From positions 1 to 45,894 of the forward strand of contig JAQUYN010000012.1 of assembly GCA_028691835.1 (NCBI GenBank): a stretch of DNA of 45,894 bases, in the 5' to 3' direction. The DNA comes from Alphaproteobacteria bacterium (GTDB taxonomy: Bacteria; Pseudomonadota; Alphaproteobacteria; UBA9219). A program made the translations under genes and the position numbers. Shown piece by piece: positions 17,281 through 24,466 of this stretch (positions are counted from its first letter, which is position 1; every line of letters starts with the position of its first letter). The notes under the pieces were generated by a model. That model worked only from the letters and a program-made list of their open reading frames with translations, was not told where the DNA came from and did no database searches.

Positions 17281-17487
17281 CCCGAGTTATGGGTATAACA
17301 CACTGATAAAAATAAGAACGGTGTCATTGCGAGGAGGCCTATTGGCCGACGAGGCCATCCATCTCCCGCATTTTCAACGTAGGCCCATGTTGAAATAGTA
17401 GGAGATGGATCGCCACGGCCCCTGAAGAAGGGGCCTCGCGATGACGAGTCCTTTATGTTTATCACCGGTATCAACCCATAAAGCGGG
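17281..17487. mobile_element. MITE-like 207-bp imperfect palindrome flanked by 10-bp direct repeats
   Basis: The terminal inverted repeats CCCGAGTTATGGGT (17281-17294) and ACCCATAAAGCGGG (17474-17487) pair at 12 of 14 positions. They are bounded exactly by the direct repeat TTATACTTAA at 17271-17280 and 17488-17497, like a target-site duplication. Nested pairs share the same centre (about 17384): TGATAAA/TTTATCA, GTCATTGCGAGG/CCTCGCGATGAC (one mismatch), ATCCATCTCC/GGAGATGGAT and TTTCAAC/GTTGAAA. It carries no transposase and could only move with help from elsewhere. Confidence 0.75.
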
Positions 17488-17493
17488 TTATAC

Positions 17494-17660
17494 TTAACTC
17501 ATACCAGCGGGCCTATGAACGGACTCATTGAAAGGGCCGCTCTCAATCACTCGCTCTGCGCCTCGCGATCCTCTTGCCGGACGGAACGCCTTGCGCCTAA
17601 AGGAGAGGACTATCCGGCGAGGGAATATCTCCTCGCACCGCTCGTGACCCGAAGAGGTTG
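17494..17660. repeat. Intergenic repeat region containing a 20-bp motif shared with the window's right end
   Basis: Positions 17547-17566 hold a GC-rich 20-mer (TCACTCGCTCTGCGCCTCGC) that occurs with one mismatch at 45805-45824 and, on the other strand, with two mismatches at 45727-45746. A partial inverted repeat, TTGCCGGA / TCCGGCGA, follows within about 55 bp. Boundaries are approximate. Confidence 0.5.
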
Positions 17661-17833
17661 ATTCAACGGGTGGTTGGTATGATACTTGATCTTGGGGCCA
17701 AACCGCTAGGTTATGGAGTGTCGGAATTTCCACCATAATGAAGAAAAAAACCAACAAAACGCAGGACGTGGATATACTGGTCTTGTTGGGTTCTCTTTTG
17801 TTGGTGTCTATATGAAGTCTTTACCCGAAAGTT

Positions 17834-18337
17834 TTATTTACTTCCGCGTTGGACCATAAGGTCGAGATCTTCACGGAGGCTCTGCAAATCTTCTTCGTGC
17901 TCAATCTCTTGCTCCAGAATGCTGAGCGCCATGTTATAAGTTACCATGTCGATATCTTTTGTTGCATCCATCAGCCCCTTGTATGTCGAGATGGCGCATT
18001 GCTCTCCCTCAATGTTTTGATCGAGCAAAACGGCAACATATGGATCGGCAGGAGACTCGTATTTACACGGGCTTTCCTCGGCCCAGCCCTCTGGTGTCAA
18101 TACAGGTGTGCCGCCAAGCTGGATAATACGATTAGCAACAAGAACCGCATGGGAAAGCTCTTCTGTTGCATGAAGGTTTAATTCAGCTGCAACGGCGTCT
18201 TTCATCGGCCCTTTAATGAGTTTTGCGCCAAGCCAATATTGATAATAGGCAAGCCATTCGCTCGCATAAGCCTGATTAAGGAGTTTTAGAATGACATCGA
18301 CATTCTCTCCTACGATTTCTCTTGCGCGTGATCCCAT
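17834..18337 (-). CDS. Ferritin-like diiron protein (bacterioferritin/Dps-like), 167 aa
   Basis: It is a four-helix bundle with the di-iron pattern E27...Y31, E60xxH63 (EELSHA), E110/E112 and E144xxH147 (EQEIEHEED). AAAGGA precedes the ATG. The length fits bacterioferritin-like or Dps-like (DPSL) proteins that oxidise Fe(II) and store or detoxify iron with peroxide. Two cysteines, C91 (SPCKYE) and C114 (GEQCAI), flank the third helix region, which recalls the Cys pair of thioferritin-type DPSL proteins. That sub-family call is an inference. It lies 156 bp downstream of the ORP-like operon on the same strand, so it may be read from it or from its own promoter. Confidence 0.88.
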   Translation of the reverse strand: MGSRAREIVGENVDVILKLLNQAYASEWLAYYQYWLGAKLIKGPMKDAVAAELNLHATEELSHAVLVANRIIQLGGTPVLTPEGWAEESPCKYESPADPYVAVLLDQNIEGEQCAISTYKGLMDATKDIDMVTYNMALSILEQEIEHEEDLQSLREDLDLMVQRGSK

Positions 18338-18493
18338 GGGTATTTCCTTTCATGCTAGATTTATTACTTCTAACAAATGTTTGTGTGTTGAGAAGAGTAT
18401 CTTGCCAAGATACGAGAGACGATGCCGTCGCGAAGGCATAGTACTACGAGGCATGCCAAACGTGAAGACAGTTTTGTCTTGATGGGGTCCACT

Positions 18494-18832
18494 TCAATGG
18501 TCGCAGCTGTTTGCGCTTGTTTTGAGGATTCCTTGAAAATGTGCGGCAACAAGAACTTCAGGTTCTTCGATGGGGGCCCCAGTGATAACTTCAATACCTT
18601 TTTGTGCAAAAAGATCCAAGGCCCGTGGCCCTATGCCTCCACATAGGACCAGATTTACACCATGTTCAGAAAGCCAAGCAGGTAAAAGTCCGGGTTCATG
18701 CGGTGGTGCCTCTAGATCTTGCCGCGTCGTCATGGCATGGGTGACAGCATCCGTTTGAAGAAGCGCAAATTGAGAACAGTGACCGAAGTGTGAGCAAAGT
18801 TTTCCGTTCTCGATGGGGATAGCTATCATCAT
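18494..18832 (-). CDS. NifX/NifB-C family protein, distal member of ORP-like operon, 112 aa
   Basis: The start is set at 18832 because ATG overlaps the stop of the preceding ATPase as ATGA, while the open frame runs on to 18874. The protein is one dinitrogenase-cofactor-type (NifX/NifB C-terminal) domain: MMIAIPIENGKLCSHFGHCS at the N-terminus, VLCGGIGPRALDLFAQKGI in the middle and a C-terminal SCDH tail. The FGHC and CDH elements are common in stand-alone family members encoded next to MinD-type ATPases. The family binds metal-sulfur clusters or their precursors. No nif structural genes are present, so nitrogenase cofactor synthesis is not implied. Confidence 0.88.
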   Translation of the reverse strand: MMIAIPIENGKLCSHFGHCSQFALLQTDAVTHAMTTRQDLEAPPHEPGLLPAWLSEHGVNLVLCGGIGPRALDLFAQKGIEVITGAPIEEPEVLVAAHFQGILKTSANSCDH

Positions 18833-19710
18833 TTGGTTTTCTCCTTTTCTAGATGGTGTTGCAGATTGTTCCATATATTCTTGATGTCGGTTGCGCTTGG
18901 TGCATCGGTTTCAATGACGGCTTTCGCCTGCTTTTGCGCTTTTGTCACGCCATTGTCATAACGGATGCGACCTAGAGGTGTGGCGCCTAAGGTTGAGGCT
19001 TGTTTTTCGATCTGTTCAGTTCTGTCCTCATCAATATCCCATTTATTGACGCAAACAAAAGATGGAAGCTTAAAATGCTGCGTAAGTTTTAGAACACGCA
19101 TAAGATCATGTTCGCCTGATAAAGATGGTTCCGTAATGATGATGACTGCCGATGCGCCTGTGATTGAGGCGATTACAGGACATCCAATGCCCGGTGGGCC
19201 ATCGATCAAAACTAAGTTATGCTTGGTTTCTTCAGCCAAGCGCCTTGCTTCCTGTCGTACTGTCGAAACAAGTTTGCCAGAGTTTTCTGCGGCGATGCCG
19301 AGTTTTGCATGAACCATTGGCCCTGCGCGAGTAGTAGAAATCATCCAAGCTCCGCAAAGGCGATCTTTCATTTCGACCGCACCTTTAGAGCAGAAACGCG
19401 CACAAACACCACATCCTTCACAAGAAGTTGGGTCAATTTTATAAACGCCATCTTTCTCATGAATAGCGCCAAAACGACAAAGGTTTAAGCATGCGCCGCA
19501 CATTGTGCAAATTTCTTGTCGGATGATGGCTTCTTGGCCGCTCCAAAAATCATGGCGTTTTTTGACGTCGGGGGTTAAAATCAGGTGCAAGTCGGGGGCA
19601 TCCACGTCACAATCGGCTAGAACTGCGCCGGAGGCGAGGAGAGCAAAGCTGGCCAAGAGACTGGTCTTACCTGTGCCGCCTTTACCACTTATGATGACAA
19701 TCTCTTTCAT
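18829..19710 (-). CDS. MinD/Mrp-type ATPase with inserted 2x[4Fe-4S] domain (second of pair), 293 aa
   Basis: It has the deviant Walker A motif SGKGGTGKTS (8-17), switch residues in DCDVDAPDLH, and Walker-B-like LVLIDGPPGIGCP. Between them lies a ferredoxin-type insertion with two 4Fe-4S motifs, CTMCGACLNLC and CEGCGVCARFC. Similar proteins occur in pairs in anaerobes, next to NifX-family genes; in Desulfovibrio such a pair belongs to the orange-protein complex. It overlaps both neighbours by 4 bp. It probably pairs with the ATPase encoded at 19707-20540, coupling ATP hydrolysis to cluster handling (inference). It is not the cell-division MinD: there is no C-terminal amphipathic helix and no MinC/E. 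Confidence 0.9.
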   Translation of the reverse strand: MKEIVIISGKGGTGKTSLLASFALLASGAVLADCDVDAPDLHLILTPDVKKRHDFWSGQEAIIRQEICTMCGACLNLCRFGAIHEKDGVYKIDPTSCEGCGVCARFCSKGAVEMKDRLCGAWMISTTRAGPMVHAKLGIAAENSGKLVSTVRQEARRLAEETKHNLVLIDGPPGIGCPVIASITGASAVIIITEPSLSGEHDLMRVLKLTQHFKLPSFVCVNKWDIDEDRTEQIEKQASTLGATPLGRIRYDNGVTKAQKQAKAVIETDAPSATDIKNIWNNLQHHLEKEKTK

Positions 19711-20540
19711 ACGACCTCATGGATCTTGGTGAGAATGTTGGAAAAGACAACCATGTATTCTGGCAGAGCCGTGACAATTGGCTCTCCCTTTGCATAGGCT
19801 TGCGCGATGCGACGATCATCGGGGATTTCTGTTAACACCCTGATCCCTTCGGCTTTGCAATAGGGGCGCACAAAATCGTCTGTTTCTTCCGCGCGGTTAA
19901 TGACAACTCCAAAGAGAAGGCCAAGCTCACGTACGACATCGACGGCCAGTTTAAGGTCGTTTAATCCGAAGGGCGTTGGCTCTGTTACAAGGACAACGAA
20001 ATTTGCTTCGCGTAATGTGGCGACGACGGGGCATGACGTTCCGGGCGGGGCGTCGATGATCACAAGATTTCCCCGCGCTTCCTCCTTCACGGCGTGAATA
20101 AGAGGGGGCGCTAAAGCAATGCCAATATCAAGTCGTCCTTGTACAAGCAGGATATCGCCGGATTGAGAAAATTCTACAACGCCGATGCGGTTTTCAATTT
20201 CATAAATAGCTTTTTGTGGACAGGCCCTTACGCAGCCTCCACAACCGTGACACATCTCTGGGGCGAAGACGGGGGGAATGGTCCCAAAGGAAACCAGTGC
20301 GTTAAAGGCACAAAATTGAGCGCATAAACCGCATCCGTCACAGCGTTCTTCGTCAATTTCAGGAACCTGTATTGTTATAATGCGTTGTCGTTTAGGATCG
20401 CTTTTCAAGAATAGGTGCGCGTTTGGTTCTTCGACATCGCAGTCGAGAAGCCGCACTGGGCACCCTGCCGCCAACGCCAAGTTGACCGCAACTGTCGTTT
20501 TGCCTGTCCCCCCTTTGCCTGATGCGATGACTATTTTCAT
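19707..20540 (-). CDS. MinD/Mrp-type ATPase with inserted 2x[4Fe-4S] domain (first of pair), 277 aa
   Basis: It has the deviant Walker A motif SGKGGTGKTT (7-16) with DCDVEEPNAH after it. The inserted ferredoxin domain has CDGCGLCAQFC and CHGCGGCVRACP, and VIIDAPPGTSCPV follows as Walker B. The C-terminal half shows VVLVTEPTPFGLNDLKLAVD and VVINRAEETDDF, as in the CooC/MinD branch of SIMIBI ATPases. It is the paralog of the downstream ATPase (18829-19710) and is coupled to it and to the upstream ORP-like gene by ATGA overlaps. A heterodimeric ATPase carrying up to four 4Fe-4S clusters is the likely product of the pair. Confidence 0.92.
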   Translation of the reverse strand: MKIVIASGKGGTGKTTVAVNLALAAGCPVRLLDCDVEEPNAHLFLKSDPKRQRIITIQVPEIDEERCDGCGLCAQFCAFNALVSFGTIPPVFAPEMCHGCGGCVRACPQKAIYEIENRIGVVEFSQSGDILLVQGRLDIGIALAPPLIHAVKEEARGNLVIIDAPPGTSCPVVATLREANFVVLVTEPTPFGLNDLKLAVDVVRELGLLFGVVINRAEETDDFVRPYCKAEGIRVLTEIPDDRRIAQAYAKGEPIVTALPEYMVVFSNILTKIHEVV

Positions 20541-20875
20541 GCAGATGTAATTTCAGTAAGGTTTCCGGCTTCAAATGCCATTAGGGCTTCGGCGACAGAC
20601 ATGGATTTGGCCGTGTAAATTTTGATACCCGATTGTTTGAGTGCATTTAAAGCCTTCGGCCCACAATCACCCGTGATAAGGGTGACGGCACCTGCTTTGA
20701 AAATTGTTTCTGCTGCTTTGATACCTGCGCCTTGCGCAGCGACTGCATTTGCATTCGCGACAATAACATGACTTTTCTGATCTGTGTCATAAACTAAAAA
20801 CTGAGCCGCACGACCAAACCGAGGATCCATTGGCGCGCTTAAATCATTTCCAGAAGTTGTGAAGGCGATTTTCAT
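20537..20875 (-). CDS. Orange-protein (ORP)/NifX-family protein, 112 aa
   Basis: It is a single NifX/NifB-C-type domain: MKIAFTTSGNDLSAPMDPRF, then GRAAQFLVYDTD, VAAQGAGIKAAETIFKAGAV, LITGDCGPKALNALKQSGI and a SVAEALMAFEAG helix. The DPRFGRA and AQGAGI-A-E segments resemble the Desulfovibrio orange protein, which holds a Mo-Cu sulfide cluster. This similarity is from memory of the family and was not computed. Only one Cys (in GDCGPK) is present, in keeping with non-covalent cluster binding in ORP. It overlaps the DUF134 gene and the first ATPase gene by 4 bp each. Confidence 0.85.
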   Translation of the reverse strand: MKIAFTTSGNDLSAPMDPRFGRAAQFLVYDTDQKSHVIVANANAVAAQGAGIKAAETIFKAGAVTLITGDCGPKALNALKQSGIKIYTAKSMSVAEALMAFEAGNLTEITSA

Positions 20876-21198
20876 TTTGTTTTTCCTTTGGTTGGTTTTC
20901 GTTTTTCCTTAATATGTTTGAAATTTCCGCCTGTGATTTCCAGGGCACCGCCTTCAACCAAGGCTTTTGCTACAGCTTCGCGTGCGCAGGAAAGTGTGCG
21001 CGAGAAAGTCGGGCGGGATATACCCATGAGCTGTGCCGCATCCTCCTGTCCCAACCCTTTATAATCGGACAGTAGAATGGCTTCCCACTCTTCATCCTTG
21101 AGCTTGACAACTTGAAGATCGCACAGTGGTACGCCGCGCGGCTTAAAGAAGCGTGCTGTGGGACTTGATCGGACAAGGCGGCATTTGCGTGGCCTCAT
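20872..21198 (-). CDS. DUF134 (UPF0251) HTH DNA-binding protein, 108 aa
   Basis: It begins MRPRKCRLV, the usual opening of DUF134. A sigma-70 region-4-like helix-turn-helix follows: VKLKDEEWEAILLSDYKG, then LGQEDAAQLMGISRPTFSRTL and an AREAVAKALVEGGAL helix. DUF134 proteins are commonly encoded next to NifX-family and MinD-type genes in anaerobes and are thought to be regulators. Family members often have more Cys in the N-terminal part; here C6 and C26 could bind a metal or sense redox state (inference). It starts 3 bp after the CcdA-like gene and overlaps the ORP-like gene, so it is a candidate local regulator of the operon. Confidence 0.88.
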   Translation of the reverse strand: MRPRKCRLVRSSPTARFFKPRGVPLCDLQVVKLKDEEWEAILLSDYKGLGQEDAAQLMGISRPTFSRTLSCAREAVAKALVEGGALEITGGNFKHIKEKRKPTKGKTK

Positions 21199-21201
21199 TT
21201 C

Positions 21202-21903
21202 TTAAATCCATTCCGCAATCATGGCAACGCCGAGCCCTAAGATGATAAGTCCCGAGATAAGGTGTAGGACTCGGATGTTTTTGTCCTTCCAAGTCTGCAC
21301 GTCTTCGACGCGGCTTAAACCAAAATATACAACGAGCGTAATAAGTAACATCGGCGAGACAAAGATGCTGTTGTAAAGCAGCAAGGTTGGCAGTGTTTTT
21401 ACAATGTCTATAACTGACAAAAGACCACCTAAAATAATATATGGCCCGATGGTGCATGGAAGCAGGAATAAGGTTACAAAAAGGCCAATGCCAAACGCGC
21501 CCACAGGTGACGTGACTTTTGAGATAAGGGCTTTAACATTGGGGCGCCAGCTGGCGGGCATTTCGGTTGAAAAACTTCCTATCTTGTAGAAAAAGAAGTC
21601 CTTGATTTGCAAAAAGCCTAAAAGAATGGCAACGCTACCTAGAGTTTTATAAATATATGGTCGAATGGTTGTGATGTTTTGCACAAGTTGAAATGACTTG
21701 ATGATAAACAAACCATAAACAAGATACATAACGAAGATTGCAAGGCTGAATGACACACCCGACCAGATTATGTTCGCTTTGTTATTTGGATTATAGGCAA
21801 TGATAGAAATGATCATCATTGTCAGAACAGCAAAGGCGCAGGGGTTTACGGCATCGACAAAAGCTAGTGAGATGACCTTGGCTAAAGATATTTCTTCCAT
21901 CAT
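21202..21903 (-). CDS. CcdA/DsbD-like thiol-disulfide membrane transporter, 233 aa
   Basis: It has six hydrophobic segments. The first contains VDAVNPCAFAVLTMM (Cys near residue 22) and the fourth contains LFLLPCTIGPYIILGGL. This paired NPC / LPC pattern is that of CcdA and the DsbD beta domain, which carry electrons from cytoplasmic thioredoxin across the membrane. GGGAGGG precedes two adjacent ATGs, so either 21903 or 21900 is the start. It lies 12 bp after the gene for a periplasmic CxxC protein, the expected acceptor, and 3 bp before DUF134. Its inclusion in an ORP-like operon suggests reducing power for thiols or metal clusters outside the cytoplasm (inference). Confidence 0.88.
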   Translation of the reverse strand: MMEEISLAKVISLAFVDAVNPCAFAVLTMMIISIIAYNPNNKANIIWSGVSFSLAIFVMYLVYGLFIIKSFQLVQNITTIRPYIYKTLGSVAILLGFLQIKDFFFYKIGSFSTEMPASWRPNVKALISKVTSPVGAFGIGLFVTLFLLPCTIGPYIILGGLLSVIDIVKTLPTLLLYNSIFVSPMLLITLVVYFGLSRVEDVQTWKDKNIRVLHLISGLIILGLGVAMIAEWI

Positions 21904-21915
21904 TATTCCCTCCCG

Positions 21916-22581
21916 CTAATTACGCATCAAGATCCATCCACCGAAGCTAAAGGCTTCGCGAAAGGTCACGCTGTGATCTGACAGCGCGACAGTCCTTTCT
22001 TGGATAGGGCGCGCGTCTTCTGGCAAAATGTTATCAATGAGAAAGGCCTTTACTGTGTCGCTTTCCTTCGAGTTATCATCCTTCTTGATAGCCACACGAT
22101 TTTTGAACCAAAGTTTTGGCAGGTGTGGCAAATCGCTTAGGGATAATGAAGAAAAAGAGCGAAGACCGGACGGAAGCACAACGTTGTTTCCTTTGTATTT
22201 TTCTATATAAGCATCCAATGCCGTTAAAACAGTTGTGTCACCAACAATTGAACCATCTTTCTTGCTATCGGCGATGATCATAGGGATTCCAAGGGCTGTG
22301 CCGAATTGAGAATTATAGGCCATCAGAAGTGGCGCGTTTGGGCTGTCCTGATAGATTTCATATTCGATGACAAGTAGGTTCGATTCTCTCACTTTTTTCT
22401 TTAAGAGAAGGGGATCAACATTTGCACAATGAGGGCACCCAATGCCCGTGAAATAGATGAAGGAGGTCATGTTGCTAGCCGTGAAGTTTTCTTTCGCAGC
22501 ATAAGTGGGAGAGATGACGAGGGCAAAAATCAAAATCAGAACAGTGTTTAGCCATGTACCACACAAACAAAACCGCTTCAT
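21916..22581 (-). CDS. Secreted thioredoxin-like protein with CPHC motif, first gene of the operon, 221 aa
   Basis: The start at 22581 is chosen for the upstream GGAAAGGG; an ATG at 22608 has no ribosome-binding site. The N-terminus is a signal sequence (LNTVLILIFALVISPTYA), so the product is periplasmic or membrane-tethered. The active site is IYFTGIGCPHCANVDPLLL, a thioredoxin-fold CxxC with DsbA-like CPHC residues. A region like the cis-Pro loop follows (LGIPMIIADSKKDGSIVG). After the thioredoxin fold, about 80 extra residues follow (KLWFKNRVAIKKDD onward) that I do not recognise. Redox exchange with the CcdA-like protein encoded next is the obvious role. A dyad symmetry site lies 36 bp upstream. 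Confidence 0.85.
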   Translation of the reverse strand: MKRFCLCGTWLNTVLILIFALVISPTYAAKENFTASNMTSFIYFTGIGCPHCANVDPLLLKKKVRESNLLVIEYEIYQDSPNAPLLMAYNSQFGTALGIPMIIADSKKDGSIVGDTTVLTALDAYIEKYKGNNVVLPSGLRSFSSLSLSDLPHLPKLWFKNRVAIKKDDNSKESDTVKAFLIDNILPEDARPIQERTVALSDHSVTFREAFSFGGWILMRN

Positions 22582-22616
22582 GGACGCACCCTTTCCGATA
22601 ACATGCAAAAATATAC

Positions 22617-22636
22617 TTATGAACAGGCGTTCATAA
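22617..22636 (-). promoter_or_regulatory. Perfect dyad TTATGAAC-aggc-GTTCATAA, probable operator of the ORP-like operon
   Basis: Two 8-bp arms are exact inverted repeats with a 4-bp centre, 36 bp upstream of the first start codon (22581). On the minus strand a TATATT that could be a -10 element follows immediately (about 22609-22614). The TGAAC-N4-GTTCA form resembles TetR-type operators, but DUF134 or another dimer could bind it. Binding is an inference. Confidence 0.6.
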
Positions 22637-22670
22637 TCATTCTTTGCCGCAGGTATGTCAAGAGTTTAGC

Positions 22671-22791
22671 GCGGTTTTGGAATAGGTTGACGTATAGGTG
22701 GGGCGAGACAACCGCTCTATCCTATTGCTTATCGAGCAGATTCACGCGAATGCTCGGCGCAAGAAGGTGCCAACCTGATCGCGATCTGCTT
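22671..22791. repeat. Dispersed inverted repeat, copy B
   Basis: The core CCGCTCTATCCTATTGCTTA followed by TCGAGCAGATTCACGCGAATG matches copy C (25.4 kb) closely and copy A (10.2 kb) somewhat less. The outer arms are reduced to GGTTG / CAACC in this copy. Confidence 0.8.
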
Positions 22792-22961
22792 TAAGAAATG
22801 GGAGTTGGTCTATCGCTATAACTTTGCATTGCAGCATAAAACGGCTGGAAAAAAGTAGCGGGCGCGATTAGTTTTCATTGGTTGATGCGCATGTTTTATG
22901 CGAACGGATCCCGAACGAGAGCCAGACAATAAGCCGCCCAGCTAAATGAGAGCCTGCAGAA

Positions 22962-24212
22962 TCAGATTTCTTTGAGTGAAGCTCTTCGAGAGTGAGGGTG
23001 TTCACTCTTATGTGTTTGCTCCCATTCAGCCATGTAATCACGGGTTAGCGGCACGGCATCAAGTTGCTTGCAAAGCTGTATTTGAAAAACCATTAGATAT
23101 CCCAAACGGAATCCCAACTCGCAGCTGATGAAGTAAAACTCCCATTTTCGGTACAAGGGCTCACCAAAAAGCCTGACAATTTCATCGCGGTGCTGATGTA
23201 TACGTTTAATCCACCGATGCAATGTTTCTGCATAGTGTAGTCGCAAGATCTCAACATCCGTCGTGAAAAGACCACAGCGATCTATAGATTCCATAACTTC
23301 TGATAAAGTCGGTAGATAGCTTCCAGGGAATATGTGTTTTCGAATAAAGGGATTAACGGGGCACGGCACACCGTATCGGCCTATGGAGTGAAGAAGGCAC
23401 ACGCCATCGTCTGCTAATAATCGGCGGACATGTGTGAAAAACTCGTTATAATTTCTTTTGCCTACATGTTCGAACATGCCGACCGAGACGATGCGATCAT
23501 AAGGCCCCGACTCTTGCCTGTAATCTTGTAAGGCGAACTGGCAGCTTTTGGTCAGCCCCATCATTGCGGCGCGTTCTTGGCTGATTTTGTATTGATTGAC
23601 GCTAAGCGTAACTCCTTTGACCTGACAGTTTGCCTCACGCGCCAGATATAGCCCGAGTCCACCCCAGCCGGATCCTATATCCAGAATATTCAAGCCTATG
23701 CCATCTAATAAAAGCTTGGCGGCAATATGCCGTTTTTTGTCAAGCTGCGCCTCTCCAAGGCTGTTGCTCATATCCGTGAAATAGCCGCAGGAATATTGCC
23801 GATCAGGATCAAGAAAGAAGGAGTAGAGTTTGTCTGGCATATCATAATGAAATTCGATATTGTTTTGTGCTCGGTGCGGCGTATTTAGTCGTCCTAGCCA
23901 CGTGAAAAAGCGGTCGAAATGCTCAGGCCAATGGAATGGTGATTTGTCGCCCGTCGCATCATAGTTTGTGAGCAGCAAATGCAAGAGATTATAAAGATCT
24001 CCTTCTTCAATGGTGAGCGTTCCGTTAACATAAGCTTCTCCTATTTTTAAATGTGGGTTGAGGCCTAGCGACCATTCGAGCTTTTTGTTGTGGAGTTTGA
24101 TAGTGATGTGGGGTGGGGTGGTGTCACCATAAACGCGAGCCTTGCCATCGGCTGTTATAAGTTTCAGTGAGCCTTTGCGAACCGTAACCCAAAGTAGACA
24201 TTGGAACAGCAT
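22962..24212 (-). CDS. cfa: Cyclopropane-fatty-acyl-phospholipid synthase, 416 aa
   Basis: The N-terminal ~120 residues are the lipid-binding part (LKIGEAYVNGTLTIEEGDLY). Then comes the SAM-dependent methyltransferase fold with motif I LDIGSGWGGLGLYLA and the family motifs DPDRQYSCGYF, VSVGMFEHVG and PFIRKHIFPG. The enzyme adds a methylene bridge from SAM across the double bond of membrane unsaturated acyl chains, often in stationary phase or under acid stress. The length is normal (E. coli 382; alphaproteobacterial forms slightly longer). It is monocistronic and divergent from pcm, with a 254-bp spacer. Confidence 0.94.
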   Translation of the reverse strand: MLFQCLLWVTVRKGSLKLITADGKARVYGDTTPPHITIKLHNKKLEWSLGLNPHLKIGEAYVNGTLTIEEGDLYNLLHLLLTNYDATGDKSPFHWPEHFDRFFTWLGRLNTPHRAQNNIEFHYDMPDKLYSFFLDPDRQYSCGYFTDMSNSLGEAQLDKKRHIAAKLLLDGIGLNILDIGSGWGGLGLYLAREANCQVKGVTLSVNQYKISQERAAMMGLTKSCQFALQDYRQESGPYDRIVSVGMFEHVGKRNYNEFFTHVRRLLADDGVCLLHSIGRYGVPCPVNPFIRKHIFPGSYLPTLSEVMESIDRCGLFTTDVEILRLHYAETLHRWIKRIHQHRDEIVRLFGEPLYRKWEFYFISCELGFRLGYLMVFQIQLCKQLDAVPLTRDYMAEWEQTHKSEHPHSRRASLKEI

Positions 24213-24466
24213 GGCGGATCCCCCAATGTAGATTGTTTAATTATCTTTCTTCAGGGCTTGCGAGTTTAACACAAAAATTGCGTTTTGTGAAGGTGGGCAT
24301 CGTGGGGTAAATAAAGTTGCGCTCTCAATGGTGCTTTTGTACAATTGTGGTCTCCGGAATATATGGGCAAAGCCAATCTTTATCCTTTTTGTTTTCGTTC
24401 GTTCTCTATTCTGAAACGTGCCGACGCGATTTCTGGATAGGGTTTTTATGGGGAGGTAATCTCTTT

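Larger units (their letters stand above)
16875..17833. other. 959-bp intergenic region, repeats, no gene seen
   Basis: No credible coding region is seen. From 16875 to 17270 I find nothing recognisable. A 207-bp palindromic element lies at 17281-17487, and a further repeat containing inverted segments at about 17494-17660. Open frames here read through the repeats in both directions and lack ribosome-binding sites and family resemblance. Confidence 0.7.
22582..22961. other. 380-bp intergenic region with operator-like dyad and repeat copy B
   Basis: Between the divergent-looking start of the ORP-like operon and the end of the cfa gene there is no coding sequence that I can support. It contains the 20-bp dyad at 22617-22636 and the repeat at 22671-22791; the rest (22792-22961) shows nothing recognisable. 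Confidence 0.65.

Noticed and set aside
17277-17757. Open frames of 65 and 87 codons on the minus strand at 17277-17474 and 17494-17757
   Set aside because: They read through the palindromic element and the neighbouring repeat and have no ribosome-binding site or family likeness; such frames arise from repeat sequences.
18829-20540. Min cell-division system
   Set aside because: The two ATPases carry ferredoxin inserts and no membrane-targeting tail, and minC and minE are missing.
18494-20875. Nitrogenase cofactor (nif) cluster
   Set aside because: NifX-type proteins and MinD-type ATPases are present, but there is no nifH/D/K/E/N or radical-SAM NifB, so nitrogen fixation is not supported.
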